Below, one piece after another: positions 1-7,625 of a DNA stretch of 64,000 nucleotides (its first letter is position 1; each line of letters begins with the position of its first letter). The notes below the pieces were generated by a model that worked only from the letters and a program-made list of their open reading frames with translations, did not search any database and had not been told where the DNA came from. The translations under genes were made by a program, and so were the position numbers. Origin of the DNA: Parabacteroides timonensis (lineage in GTDB: Bacteria > Bacteroidota > Bacteroidia > Bacteroidales > Tannerellaceae); assembly GCF_900128505.1 (NCBI RefSeq), contig NZ_LT669941.1, positions 1 to 64,000 of the forward strand. Reading direction: 5' to 3'.

Positions 1-31
1 AAAAGATTGCAGGAATAAGACAAATAAAATT

Positions 32-813
32 ATGGATAATGTTAATAATTGTAAACGGGGGGGGGTAATACCCTATATTCTAATAATTTATTAGTAAAAA
101 GAATTCGTTCCTACTGTGCCCGAATCTATTATACGTATAGAAGTATTAAGAAATGGGGAAGATTACACAGAACATTTGTCTTTGATCGGGAAAGAGAGGT
201 AGTTTACTTGAATAATCCGAAAGTGGCTTGTACTTCCATAAAAGAATCCATGTTTGGGAAACAGCCGGATATCAATTCGTTATCGGAGAATTCTACGATA
301 GAATTGAGTACAGAGATGAAGGAGTATTATAAATTTACATTTGTACGAAATCCTTTTAAACGTTTGGTTTCCTGTTTCGAGGATAAATGTATTCAACATC
401 CGGATGACCCATGTTGGAACTACTATTTATTTAGTCGTATAATTCGGGTACGTGATTTTAGCCGGTTTGTCCGGAGAATTTTTCTGCTTCCAGATAGTTT
501 TGCCGAGCCACATTTTGCCGGACAGTACAGGTTAATATATGATAAGGATAATACGTGCCTGGCCGATTTTGTCGGGAAGATAGAAAATATAACAACTGAA
601 TATGAGCCGATACGTGAACGCTTTAATTTTCTTCCATTGGAACATTCCAACCGGGCAGCTTCTAAGACCGGGAAAAACTGGATGGATTATTATACTCCTT
701 TCACGGCGAGACTGGTGTACTGGAAGTATAAGAAAGATTTCGAGACATTCGGATATGAGGAAGAATATCAAAAGCTGAAATCTTATCTCAAAAATAAGAG
801 TTATGATAAATAA
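32..813 (+). CDS. Sulfotransferase (family 2-like), out of frame at a G9 tract
   Basis: Predicted PAPS-dependent sulfotransferase that would sulfate a surface glycan. The frame ending at 813 is open back to position 55 and contains the phosphosulfate loop NNPKVACTS and the second PAPS-binding motif VRNPFKRLVS. No ATG lies in this frame before the PAPS loop; the only start is TTG 208, which would remove the first beta strand (FVFDREREVVYL). An ATG at 32 opens another frame that meets this one at a run of nine G (57-65). Ten or seven G would join them into a protein of about 260 residues. As written the ATG frame stops at 92. The gene overlaps the next sulfotransferase by 11 bases. The family call is firm; the switch is inferred. 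Confidence 0.75.
57..65. repeat. G9 homopolymer tract (candidate phase-variation switch)
   Basis: Nine consecutive G residues sit between ATG 32 and the open frame of the first sulfotransferase. Slippage of +1 or -2 would restore one continuous reading frame. It is the longest G run noticed in the window. Confidence 0.7.
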
Positions 814-1675
814 AATTAAGTGTTTAAGGAATATACATTATTGGTTGTTAACTGCCTGGAAAATCCGCAAACTGAATTTTGTAATTATTGGAGCTGAAAA
901 ATGTGGTACAACAGCCCTGTTTGACTGTTTGAAAAAACATCCGTATTGTATTGCTCCAAATAGAAAAGAAACCCGAATGTTTTCTCTTAGGTATGAAAAG
1001 CATTTTAATGTTTTTCATTCGATTTCTTATTTTAATCCCAAGGAGATTTTTTTTAGAAGTAGAAAACATTTCTTATTTGAAGCTACGCCTGAAAATATTT
1101 ATCTGGAAGAAGTTGCAGAACGTATTTATCGTTATAATCCGGACATGAAATTGATACTTTTAGTTCGTGAACCCGTTTCACGTGCTATTTCCGAATATTT
1201 TTTTATACGTAATTTGATGGTAGAGAATATAGCAATATGGGAAGATCCTGAAGGGAAATATAAAGATAAATTGTTAGATTCTGATCACTATCCTTTATCA
1301 TGGTTCGTAGGAGAAGAATTGAAAATAATGAAAGAAACAGGTTCTTTTAGTTTTTCTACAGTTTTATTCCCGGATTTTGTTCGACGAGGTTTGTATTGTG
1401 AACAGTTAAAATGGTATTATCAGTACTTTAAACCGGAACAAATCTTGATTTTGGAAAATAAAGATTTGAAGTATCGACCGATAGAAACGTTGAAACAGGT
1501 TGAATCTTTCTTGAATATACCTCATTGTAATTGGGAAAATGAGAAAAAGGTAAACTCCAACATTGGAGTTTACACTCATCAGATATCTGATGAGTGTAAA
1601 CAAATGTTATATGAGTTTTATAAACCTTGGAACGAGAAATTTTTTGATATGATCGGTTACCGTATGGATTGGTAA
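803..1675 (+). CDS. Sulfotransferase (Sulfotransfer_1 type)
   Basis: A 290-residue cytoplasmic or membrane-associated sulfotransferase that uses PAPS. The 5'-phosphosulfate loop is GAEKCGTTALF near residues 31-41 and the 3'-phosphate motif is LVREPVSRAISEY near 120. The C-terminal block SNIGVYTHQ...KPWNEKFFDMIG is typical of the family. It starts at ATG 803 inside the end of the previous gene, so the two are probably co-translated. It is a close paralogue of the protein at 4683. The DNA encoding residues around 250-266 is made of two overlapping palindromes (1550-1601). The acceptor is probably a capsular sugar; that is inferred from neighbours. Confidence 0.85.
   Translation: MINKIKCLRNIHYWLLTAWKIRKLNFVIIGAEKCGTTALFDCLKKHPYCIAPNRKETRMFSLRYEKHFNVFHSISYFNPKEIFFRSRKHFLFEATPENIYLEEVAERIYRYNPDMKLILLVREPVSRAISEYFFIRNLMVENIAIWEDPEGKYKDKLLDSDHYPLSWFVGEELKIMKETGSFSFSTVLFPDFVRRGLYCEQLKWYYQYFKPEQILILENKDLKYRPIETLKQVESFLNIPHCNWENEKKVNSNIGVYTHQISDECKQMLYEFYKPWNEKFFDMIGYRMDW
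1550..1601. repeat. Two overlapping palindromes inside the sulfotransferase gene
   Basis: An 11-bp inverted repeat (1550-1560 / 1563-1573, 2-base loop) overlaps a perfect 34-bp palindrome (1568-1601, left half GTTTACACTCATCAGAT, no spacer). The segment GTTTAC at 1568-1573 is shared, so it can pair with GTAAAC on either side and the two hairpins exclude each other. The whole structure is coding. Confidence 0.9.
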
Positions 1676-1691
1676 TCAGGAAATTTATCCC

Positions 1692-2903
1692 ATGAATCTT
1701 AAAGAACAAATATTAGCAGTCATCCGATTGGAGGATGTAATCGAACGTTATCTGCCGTTGCGTAAGAACGGCGGTTCGGCCAATACTTTGACGGGGCTTT
1801 GTCCATTCCATGATGATCGGCATCCGTCGTTCTGTGTCAATGTGAAGAAACAGTATTACAAATGCTTTGTTTGCGGTGAAGGAGGCGATGTGTTTAAGTT
1901 TGTACAGAAGATGGAAGGGTGCGACTTCCATCAGGTATTGAAGATACTGGCCGGATGGTACGGATTGTCGGGTGAAGATGATTATTTATCGGCAAAGCCT
2001 TTACCGGTAAAAAACAAAAGCCGATCGGTGTCGACAGATATTGTCAGCCAGGCAGCCAGAGATCATTTGCTGCGTAATCATCAAATGATGCAGGGGCTTT
2101 TAAAGGAGTATGTTCCGGAAAATGATCAATTGCAAAGTACTTACCAGGTGTTTGAAGTCGGTATTGCTCCTTCGTCTCTGCCTTATGACTATCACTCTTT
2201 CGCAGATCGTCTGATTTTTCCTGTTCGCAACGAACGGGGTGAACTGGTTGCATTTGCCGGTCGTTACCGGGGGGAAACGAAAGGAACTGATATCCGTAAA
2301 TATGTCAATTCGCCGGATAGTCCGGTCTATCATAAAGGAGAGATTCTGTATGGGTTGTATCAGGCACAGGAAGCGATCCGGCAGCATGGTTTTGTGTATA
2401 TCACCGAAGGGTATAAAGACGTGCTTGCCATGCATGCTGCCGGGTTTCGTAATACTGTAGCCTTGTGTGGAACCGCGCTGACCGAGCAACAAATGGTTTT
2501 ACTCAGCCGGTATACCCGGTATGCTATTGTGATGCTCGATGGCGACGAGGCCGGTCAGACGAATGCTATAAAATCGGCACGCCTGTTGTCCGGAAAAGGT
2601 TTTTCTGTCGGACGGATTGTTCTCGAACCGAAACATGACCCGGATTCCCTGCTTTGTCAGATGGGGCGTGAGGCATTTATCGACTATATGAAAGCTGCCA
2701 CCCGTTTTAGCCGCCTGGAAGTTTATGAAGCTACTTTGCTTAGAGAAATAGGGCAGATACTGTCCCAATTACGTCTGGCACTGACAATAGAAGAACGGAG
2801 GGATTTGTTTGCTCGCATGATCCCTTTGCATAAACGGTTAGCTAAAGTTACGGAACTCTTAGCACATTCTCCGATACTGAAAGCGGATTGGTTATTAGAT
2901 TAA
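1692..2903 (+). CDS. DnaG-like primase (CHC2 zinc finger plus TOPRIM)
   Basis: A 403-residue primase-like protein. The CHC2 zinc finger is C37-x2-H40 ... C58-x2-C61, followed by the DnaG catalytic core (FPVRNERGELVAFAGR) and a TOPRIM domain with ITEGYKD and VMLDGDEAG. It is much shorter than chromosomal DnaG (about 600 or more residues) and seems to lack most of the C-terminal helicase-interaction domain. It lies inside a glycan locus, 16 bases after one sulfotransferase and 19 before another, on the same strand, so it is probably transcribed with them. Whether it is the sole primase or an accessory copy cannot be told from the window. Confidence 0.85.
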   Translation: MNLKEQILAVIRLEDVIERYLPLRKNGGSANTLTGLCPFHDDRHPSFCVNVKKQYYKCFVCGEGGDVFKFVQKMEGCDFHQVLKILAGWYGLSGEDDYLSAKPLPVKNKSRSVSTDIVSQAARDHLLRNHQMMQGLLKEYVPENDQLQSTYQVFEVGIAPSSLPYDYHSFADRLIFPVRNERGELVAFAGRYRGETKGTDIRKYVNSPDSPVYHKGEILYGLYQAQEAIRQHGFVYITEGYKDVLAMHAAGFRNTVALCGTALTEQQMVLLSRYTRYAIVMLDGDEAGQTNAIKSARLLSGKGFSVGRIVLEPKHDPDSLLCQMGREAFIDYMKAATRFSRLEVYEATLLREIGQILSQLRLALTIEERRDLFARMIPLHKRLAKVTELLAHSPILKADWLLD

Positions 2904-2922
2904 TAAATATAATTGTACTATT

Positions 2923-3621
2923 ATGATTGTCGATAAAGAGCGCAAGGTAATATACTTGCATAATCCTAAATGCGGAGGGACTTTTCTGAGAAATATTTAT
3001 ATTGAAAAATATGGAAAGACAGATGCTACGAAATGGTGGAAGGCATACGATCGTAAAAATGGAACGGATCTGGGGCATATTACTTATAAAGATTTACCGC
3101 GTTTTATTCCGGAATGGGAGGAATACCGGATTGTTGTGATGGTACGTAATCCTTATAATCGTTTTTATTCTGCTGTTAAGGAATTGACAAAGCATTCAAA
3201 TAATGTGGGAAGGTTTCCACAACTTCCGGTAATCATGTTGGATGAGTATCAGGAATCAAATCTTTTAAGAAAGATTTATCTGCGTACGATATGTCTTAAG
3301 ACATATCGTTTACGGAAGCTCAGTACGGCTTCCGTAAACGATATCTGTTATCAAATTCTTAGATGTTCCGATCAGGATTTTTATTTACGTAATAAGAGAA
3401 TACCCTGGTTAAATCCTCAAAGTTATTTTTTAGGAAAGAATGTTGAGGTTTTTCAGTATGAATCTGAAAGTGATTGGAAAAAACTACTGGAACTTTTAGA
3501 GCTGTCCGATTATCAAAACAGAGTGTCGATTGCAAGAGATTATGCGATGTCCGAAGATATCCGGAGTATGATCATGAAAGCATATCCGGAAGATAGGGTA
3601 ATATATCAGGGGTATATTTGA
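2923..3621 (+). CDS. Sulfotransferase (family 2-like)
   Basis: A 232-residue predicted sulfotransferase. The PAPS loop HNPKCGGTFL is near residues 13-22 and the 3'-phosphate motif VMVRNPYNRFYSAVKEL near residue 72. It resembles the first sulfotransferase of the window more than the ones at 803 and 4683. It belongs to the glycan operon; the next gene starts within or just after its stop codon. The DNA around 3286-3344 is a tandem pair of inverted repeats that encodes the middle of the protein. Substrate unknown. Confidence 0.8.
   Translation: MIVDKERKVIYLHNPKCGGTFLRNIYIEKYGKTDATKWWKAYDRKNGTDLGHITYKDLPRFIPEWEEYRIVVMVRNPYNRFYSAVKELTKHSNNVGRFPQLPVIMLDEYQESNLLRKIYLRTICLKTYRLRKLSTASVNDICYQILRCSDQDFYLRNKRIPWLNPQSYFLGKNVEVFQYESESDWKKLLELLELSDYQNRVSIARDYAMSEDIRSMIMKAYPEDRVIYQGYI
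3286..3344. repeat. Tandem overlapping inverted repeats inside a sulfotransferase gene
   Basis: A perfect 24-bp palindrome (3286-3309, left half ACGATATGTCTT) overlaps a second inverted repeat with perfect 17-bp arms (3303-3319 and 3328-3344) and an 8-base loop. The segment ATATCGT at 3303-3309 belongs to both. This is the same three-copy, two-hairpin layout as at 1550-1601 but in unrelated sequence. Confidence 0.9.
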
Positions 3622-3644
3622 ATGAAATGTTAAAAAGAGGTAGA

Positions 3645-4676
3645 ATGAAAACTAAAAAAGATGTTTTAATATCGGTGATTATTCCTATTTATAACAGGGG
3701 GGATTGTCTGGCTTATTGTTTAGACTCAGTTTTAAATCAGACGTTTACGTGTTGGGAGTGTATTTTGATCGATGACGGTTCGACTGATGATACGTTTTCC
3801 GTATGTCGTCGGTATGCCGGGAAAGATTCCCGTTTTCGGATATTTTGTCAACCGAATAAAGGAGTTTCAGATGCCCGTAATCATGGATTGGAACAGGCAC
3901 AAGGGAAATACATCGCATTTATAGATAGTGATGATTGGGTGGAGGATAATTATTTACAATTATTATACGAGTCTGTCAGTGAGGATGATATGCTTCCGCT
4001 CTGTGGTTTGCAACTGGAAGGGATGGACCGTATGAATCTGTTTGTGAAAAGTGACAGATTGTATTTGTTGGATAATGAGGTGACCGATCTCTTGATTGAT
4101 CATTTTATTAGCGGAGACCTATTGAGAGGCCCGGTCGGTAAGTTATATAATAGATGTGTGATAGAAAAACATCGAATCCGCTTCCCTTCCGGTATCAGCT
4201 GGGGTGAAGATACAATCTTTAATTTCGTTTATTTGCGGTATATAAACAAAGTAAAGGGAGTTCCATATTTTTTATATCATGTTGTCAGACGGGGTGAATC
4301 GCTATCGGTAAGTGCAAGATATAATAATTTCTTAACAGATTCGAACCTAAGGATATATGATAGCATTTTCGGTTTTGTAAAAGCGAAGAATATCGATGAT
4401 CCGGTTGTAAAGAATCATATAGATGATATGTATGTAACTATGGTTTTTCAAACGCTTGCAGGCATACTTCATGTGCATGACCGGCTATCGTGGAAAGAAC
4501 GTTATAAACAAATGGAATGGCTGATGTCACAGGTCGATAGAGGCAAATTCAAAAAATATTTGTTTAAATCATTCGGATCTGCGTATAAAGCTTTTGCCGT
4601 ATATTTCAGGCTACCTGTTCTGCTTTTTTCATTTTATGAGATAAAATATCTTTTTCTGTCCCTAAAAAATAACTAA
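3645..4676 (+). CDS. Glycosyltransferase family 2
   Basis: GT-A fold transferase of about 343 residues that adds a sugar during assembly of the surface polysaccharide. The N-terminal block ISVIIPIYNRGD, the nucleotide-binding IDDGSTDDT and the metal-binding DSDDW are all present. The start is uncertain: ATG 3645 has a purine-rich AAGAGG just upstream and leaves the usual short leader; ATG 3627 or TTG 3618, which overlaps the previous stop codon, are alternatives. The C-terminus is hydrophobic and may touch the membrane. It lies between two sulfotransferase genes in the same operon. Confidence 0.85.
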   Translation: MKTKKDVLISVIIPIYNRGDCLAYCLDSVLNQTFTCWECILIDDGSTDDTFSVCRRYAGKDSRFRIFCQPNKGVSDARNHGLEQAQGKYIAFIDSDDWVEDNYLQLLYESVSEDDMLPLCGLQLEGMDRMNLFVKSDRLYLLDNEVTDLLIDHFISGDLLRGPVGKLYNRCVIEKHRIRFPSGISWGEDTIFNFVYLRYINKVKGVPYFLYHVVRRGESLSVSARYNNFLTDSNLRIYDSIFGFVKAKNIDDPVVKNHIDDMYVTMVFQTLAGILHVHDRLSWKERYKQMEWLMSQVDRGKFKKYLFKSFGSAYKAFAVYFRLPVLLFSFYEIKYLFLSLKNN

Positions 4677-4682
4677 TGTATA

Positions 4683-5585
4683 ATGAATGAGAATAATTTA
4701 CTACATGATATGAAAATGATATTTAAATATTGGATCAAAATTTTGTGTATTTATTTACTGGGGCAGTCGAATAAAAAAATAGATTTTATGATTATTGGCG
4801 CCCAGAAATGTGGAACAACAGCTTTGTCTGCTTATATGAATAAGCATCCGTTTTGCACCGGTTCGAATAATAAGGAGCCTTTGCTTTTTACGAAGTATTA
4901 TAAAGAGAAACTGGGATTGAAGAGAATAGTGGAATATTATTGTTTTAATAAGTTCTTAAAAAACAGAGGAAATTGTCTATTCTTCGAAGCTACTCCCGAC
5001 TATATTTATGAAGAAGAGGTTCCGGCACGTATTTACCGGTATAATCCTCAGATTAAAATGATCTTTTTGGTTCGTGAGCCTGTTAGCCGGGCTATATCCG
5101 AGTATAATATGGGATGCCGTTATGCAATAGAAAAGAATCTATGTGTACGGGAAGATCCGGATCGTGAATATTTCGATTGTTTAAAACAACCGGACAGGTA
5201 TCCTTTTCGTTGGTTCGTAGAAGAAGAGTTTCGAAAAATGAAGGAAACAGGCTCTCGTTTACCCTCTGCTTTTCATTACCCCGATATGATTCGGCATGGC
5301 TTCTATAATGAGCAATTGGAGCGATATTATCAATATTTTAACCCGGATCAGTTCTTGATTTTGGATAGTAAAGACCTGAAAGAAAAGAAGCGGGAAACCT
5401 TATCAGCCATAGAAGACTTTTTGGAAATTCCTCATTATGATTGGCCGGAGAATGAGTTGGAAAACTCCAATGTTGGAGTTTATACTCAGCAGGTACCTGC
5501 TGAGTATAAACAATTCCTAAAAGAATATTTTAAACCATGGAATGAAAAGTTTTTTGAGTTGATAGGAAAGCGGATGGACTGGTAA
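4683..5585 (+). CDS. Sulfotransferase (Sulfotransfer_1 type), paralogue of the 803 gene
   Basis: A 300-residue PAPS-dependent sulfotransferase. The PAPS loop is GAQKCGTTALS near residues 39-49 and the second motif is FLVREPVSRAISEY. It matches the protein at 803-1675 over its whole length, including the C-terminal NVGVYTQQ...KPWNEKFFELIG block, so the pair arose by duplication. The region coding for that block again forms two palindromes (5462-5511), with compensated base changes relative to its paralogue. It follows a GT2 gene by 6 bases and belongs to the glycan operon. Confidence 0.85.
   Translation: MNENNLLHDMKMIFKYWIKILCIYLLGQSNKKIDFMIIGAQKCGTTALSAYMNKHPFCTGSNNKEPLLFTKYYKEKLGLKRIVEYYCFNKFLKNRGNCLFFEATPDYIYEEEVPARIYRYNPQIKMIFLVREPVSRAISEYNMGCRYAIEKNLCVREDPDREYFDCLKQPDRYPFRWFVEEEFRKMKETGSRLPSAFHYPDMIRHGFYNEQLERYYQYFNPDQFLILDSKDLKEKKRETLSAIEDFLEIPHYDWPENELENSNVGVYTQQVPAEYKQFLKEYFKPWNEKFFELIGKRMDW
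5462..5511. repeat. Two overlapping palindromes, counterpart of 1550-1601
   Basis: A 9-bp inverted repeat (5462-5470 / 5473-5481) overlaps a perfect 34-bp palindrome (5478-5511, left half GTTTATACTCAGCAGGT). It differs from the 34-bp palindrome in the paralogue at six positions, which are exactly three complementary pairs. Confidence 0.9.
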
Positions 5586-5610
5586 TAATATAATTAAATT
5601 CTTAATCGGA

Positions 5611-6171
5611 ATGCTTCGTACTATTTTTTTTTATCTTTTTTATTGGAAGGAAAAACTGCGCTTATCCGGAAGAGTAACCTTCAACGGTTTTACGATTATC
5701 TATGCTTTTAAAGGTTCCCATATTTACTGGGGGCGAAATATTAGAATCAACAGCCATCCTTTATCCAATCTGGCGGGTATGCATCAATATGCCATTTTTG
5801 TAGCGCGTGACGGCGGAGTTATTCGCCTGGGTAACAATCTTGCTTTATCCGGTTCTACTATCTATGCACTCGAATCGATCGAGATCGGCGATAACACACA
5901 GATAGGTGCCAATACAATCATAATGGATAGCGATTTTCATCCCATGGACGTTGCTGCGCGACGGATAAACGACCGGGCTTCCATTCGTAAAAAGCCTGTA
6001 CGTATCGGCAACGATTGTTTTATCGGCATGAATGTGATTATTTGCAAAGGGACAGTGTTGGGGGATCGTTGCATTGTAGGGGCGGGTAGCGTTGTTTGCG
6101 GAGTTTTCCCTGACGATTCTGTGATTGTGGGGAATCCGGCACATGTAAAGAAAACCAATCGGTCAAAATAA
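5611..6171 (+). CDS. Hexapeptide-repeat acyltransferase
   Basis: A 186-residue left-handed beta-helix transferase of the LbetaH family, probably an O-acetyltransferase acting on a sugar. The hexapeptide pattern is visible in IEIGDNTQIGANTIIMDSD and in VRIGNDCFIGMNVIICKG, followed by the loop VCGVFPDDSVIVGNPA common to maltose/galactoside-type acetyltransferases. A basic, hydrophobic N-terminus precedes the helix. It lies in the glycan operon 25 bases after a sulfotransferase. The donor is probably acetyl-CoA by family; the acceptor is unknown. Confidence 0.85.
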   Translation: MLRTIFFYLFYWKEKLRLSGRVTFNGFTIIYAFKGSHIYWGRNIRINSHPLSNLAGMHQYAIFVARDGGVIRLGNNLALSGSTIYALESIEIGDNTQIGANTIIMDSDFHPMDVAARRINDRASIRKKPVRIGNDCFIGMNVIICKGTVLGDRCIVGAGSVVCGVFPDDSVIVGNPAHVKKTNRSK

Positions 6172-6189
6172 AATTCAATATATATAGAA

Positions 6190-7320
6190 ATGAAAGTTGT
6201 ACATGTCATAAATTCCATGAGTTTAACTCATGGAGGGCCTGCTTATTCCACTTACCAGACTGTTAAAGGGCTAAATGGTTTGGGAGTAGACACGCAGATA
6301 TTAACCAGACAGATACTTGGCGGAGAAACACCGATATCTACGGAACCGTTTATTCATTATCTGCCTGTCCCTCCTTTTTACTATGAACGTTGGGGATATG
6401 CAACGGTTTTTCCGAAAACATTATCATCGATTCCGGATGTGGATGTTTATCATATTCAGGAGTTATGGCAATATCCGGGATATGCTGCAGGACGATATGC
6501 CCGAAAAAACTCTCGTCCCTATGTGGTCACTTTGCGTGGCGGTATGTATCCGGAGGCCATGAAGCATTCTTCATGGATCAAGAAAATATCGTTGTTGCTC
6601 TATGAACGGCGGTTATTGCAGAAAGCTGCCTGTACGCATGTCACTTGCATGGAAGAGATGGAGCATTATTGGGCATTGGGATTTACCAATCCCGTAGCCG
6701 TTATTCCGAATCCGCTGGAACCATGTGAAGTAGCGAAACCTCTTTGGGCGGATGGAAAGAAACGAATAGGCTATTTGGGACGTTTACATCCCCGCAAACG
6801 GGTGGAACGTCTGCTGGAAATATGGAAACGTTTGAAGGAACCGGGTGAACTGTTGATTATGGGAAACGGTGATCCGGATTATGTCGCTTTTTTGAAAAAG
6901 GAAGTGGAACGTCTTCAATTGTCTGATGTTCGTTTTTCCGGTTGGGTATCCGGAATAGAAAAAAACAGATTACTGGCTTCGTTGACTTGTCTGGTGGTGC
7001 CGAGCGATTTTGAAAATTTCGGAATGATCGTACCGGAAGCTTTGCTGCAGGAAATCCCGGTCATAGCATCGACCGGTTCTCCCTGGAAAGAACTGGAAAC
7101 AGAACGGTGCGGTTGGTGGGTAAAAAATGATGTGGATAGTTTGACGGTAGCAGTACGGGAGGCTTTATCGCTGGATAAAGAAGATTTACAGACCATGGGG
7201 AAACGGGGACGCCGGTTGGTGAAGGATAAATATTCCATAGATGTCGTCGCCCGTCAGATGGAACAGCTGTATGCCTGGGTTACCGGGCAAGGTGATAAAC
7301 CTGAATTTGTATATGATTAA
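6190..7320 (+). CDS. Glycosyltransferase family 4 (GT-B)
   Basis: A 376-residue retaining-type GT-B transferase. The N-terminal domain has the glycine-rich acceptor loop HGGPAYST. The C-terminal domain has GYLGRLHPRKRVERLLE and the E-x7-E donor site (ENFGMIVPEAL). It would add a sugar to the lipid-linked repeat at the inner membrane. Near its 5' end the DNA has a 21-bp palindrome (6214-6234). It is the last transferase before the HU and export genes. Confidence 0.88.
   Translation: MKVVHVINSMSLTHGGPAYSTYQTVKGLNGLGVDTQILTRQILGGETPISTEPFIHYLPVPPFYYERWGYATVFPKTLSSIPDVDVYHIQELWQYPGYAAGRYARKNSRPYVVTLRGGMYPEAMKHSSWIKKISLLLYERRLLQKAACTHVTCMEEMEHYWALGFTNPVAVIPNPLEPCEVAKPLWADGKKRIGYLGRLHPRKRVERLLEIWKRLKEPGELLIMGNGDPDYVAFLKKEVERLQLSDVRFSGWVSGIEKNRLLASLTCLVVPSDFENFGMIVPEALLQEIPVIASTGSPWKELETERCGWWVKNDVDSLTVAVREALSLDKEDLQTMGKRGRRLVKDKYSIDVVARQMEQLYAWVTGQGDKPEFVYD
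6214..6234. repeat. Palindrome at the 5' end of a glycosyltransferase gene
   Basis: Ten-bp arms (left arm TCCATGAGTT) are separated by a single T, inside codons 9-15 of the GT4 gene. It could form a hairpin close to the start codon. Confidence 0.75.
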
Positions 7321-7340
7321 AACAATAAATATTTATCAAC

Positions 7341-7619
7341 ATGAACAAGAATGATTTAGCAAAAGAAATAGCAGGCCGTATGTCGGTAACAGCTACGCAA
7401 GCTCAACGTTTTATAGATACGATGGATGAAGTGATTACCGAGTCGTTAAAATGTAACGAGCCTGTTTTAATACAAAATTTCGGTCATTATGTGCCTTGGA
7501 AACAAGCAAAGCGTATGGGGCGCAACCCGCGGACCGGGCAGGAGTGTATCATCAGGGAGCGTATAAGTGTCAAATTCAAACCGGGTAAAGGGCTGATTGA
7601 TAAAATAAATGGGGAATGA
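7341..7619 (+). CDS. HU/IHF-family DNA-binding protein
   Basis: A 92-residue histone-like protein. The helical N-terminus (MNKNDLAKEIAGRMSVTATQ) and the arm motif RMGRNPRTGQE with the C-terminal VKFKPGKGLIDKI are diagnostic. HU proteins bend DNA as dimers. Its place between a glycosyltransferase and the export gene, with the next ATG 7 bases after its stop, suggests it is transcribed with the glycan genes and may help locus architecture or regulation; that role is inferred. Confidence 0.88.
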   Translation: MNKNDLAKEIAGRMSVTATQAQRFIDTMDEVITESLKCNEPVLIQNFGHYVPWKQAKRMGRNPRTGQECIIRERISVKFKPGKGLIDKINGE

Positions 7620-7625
7620 TTGGTT

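Noticed and set aside
61..80. ACCCTAT near position 70 as another copy of the ECF motif
   Set aside because: The partner GACGTA is missing at the required spacing.
208..213. TTG 208 as the true start of the first sulfotransferase
   Set aside because: The PAPS loop would then begin at residue 2 and lose the beta strand encoded just upstream, which is clearly coding.
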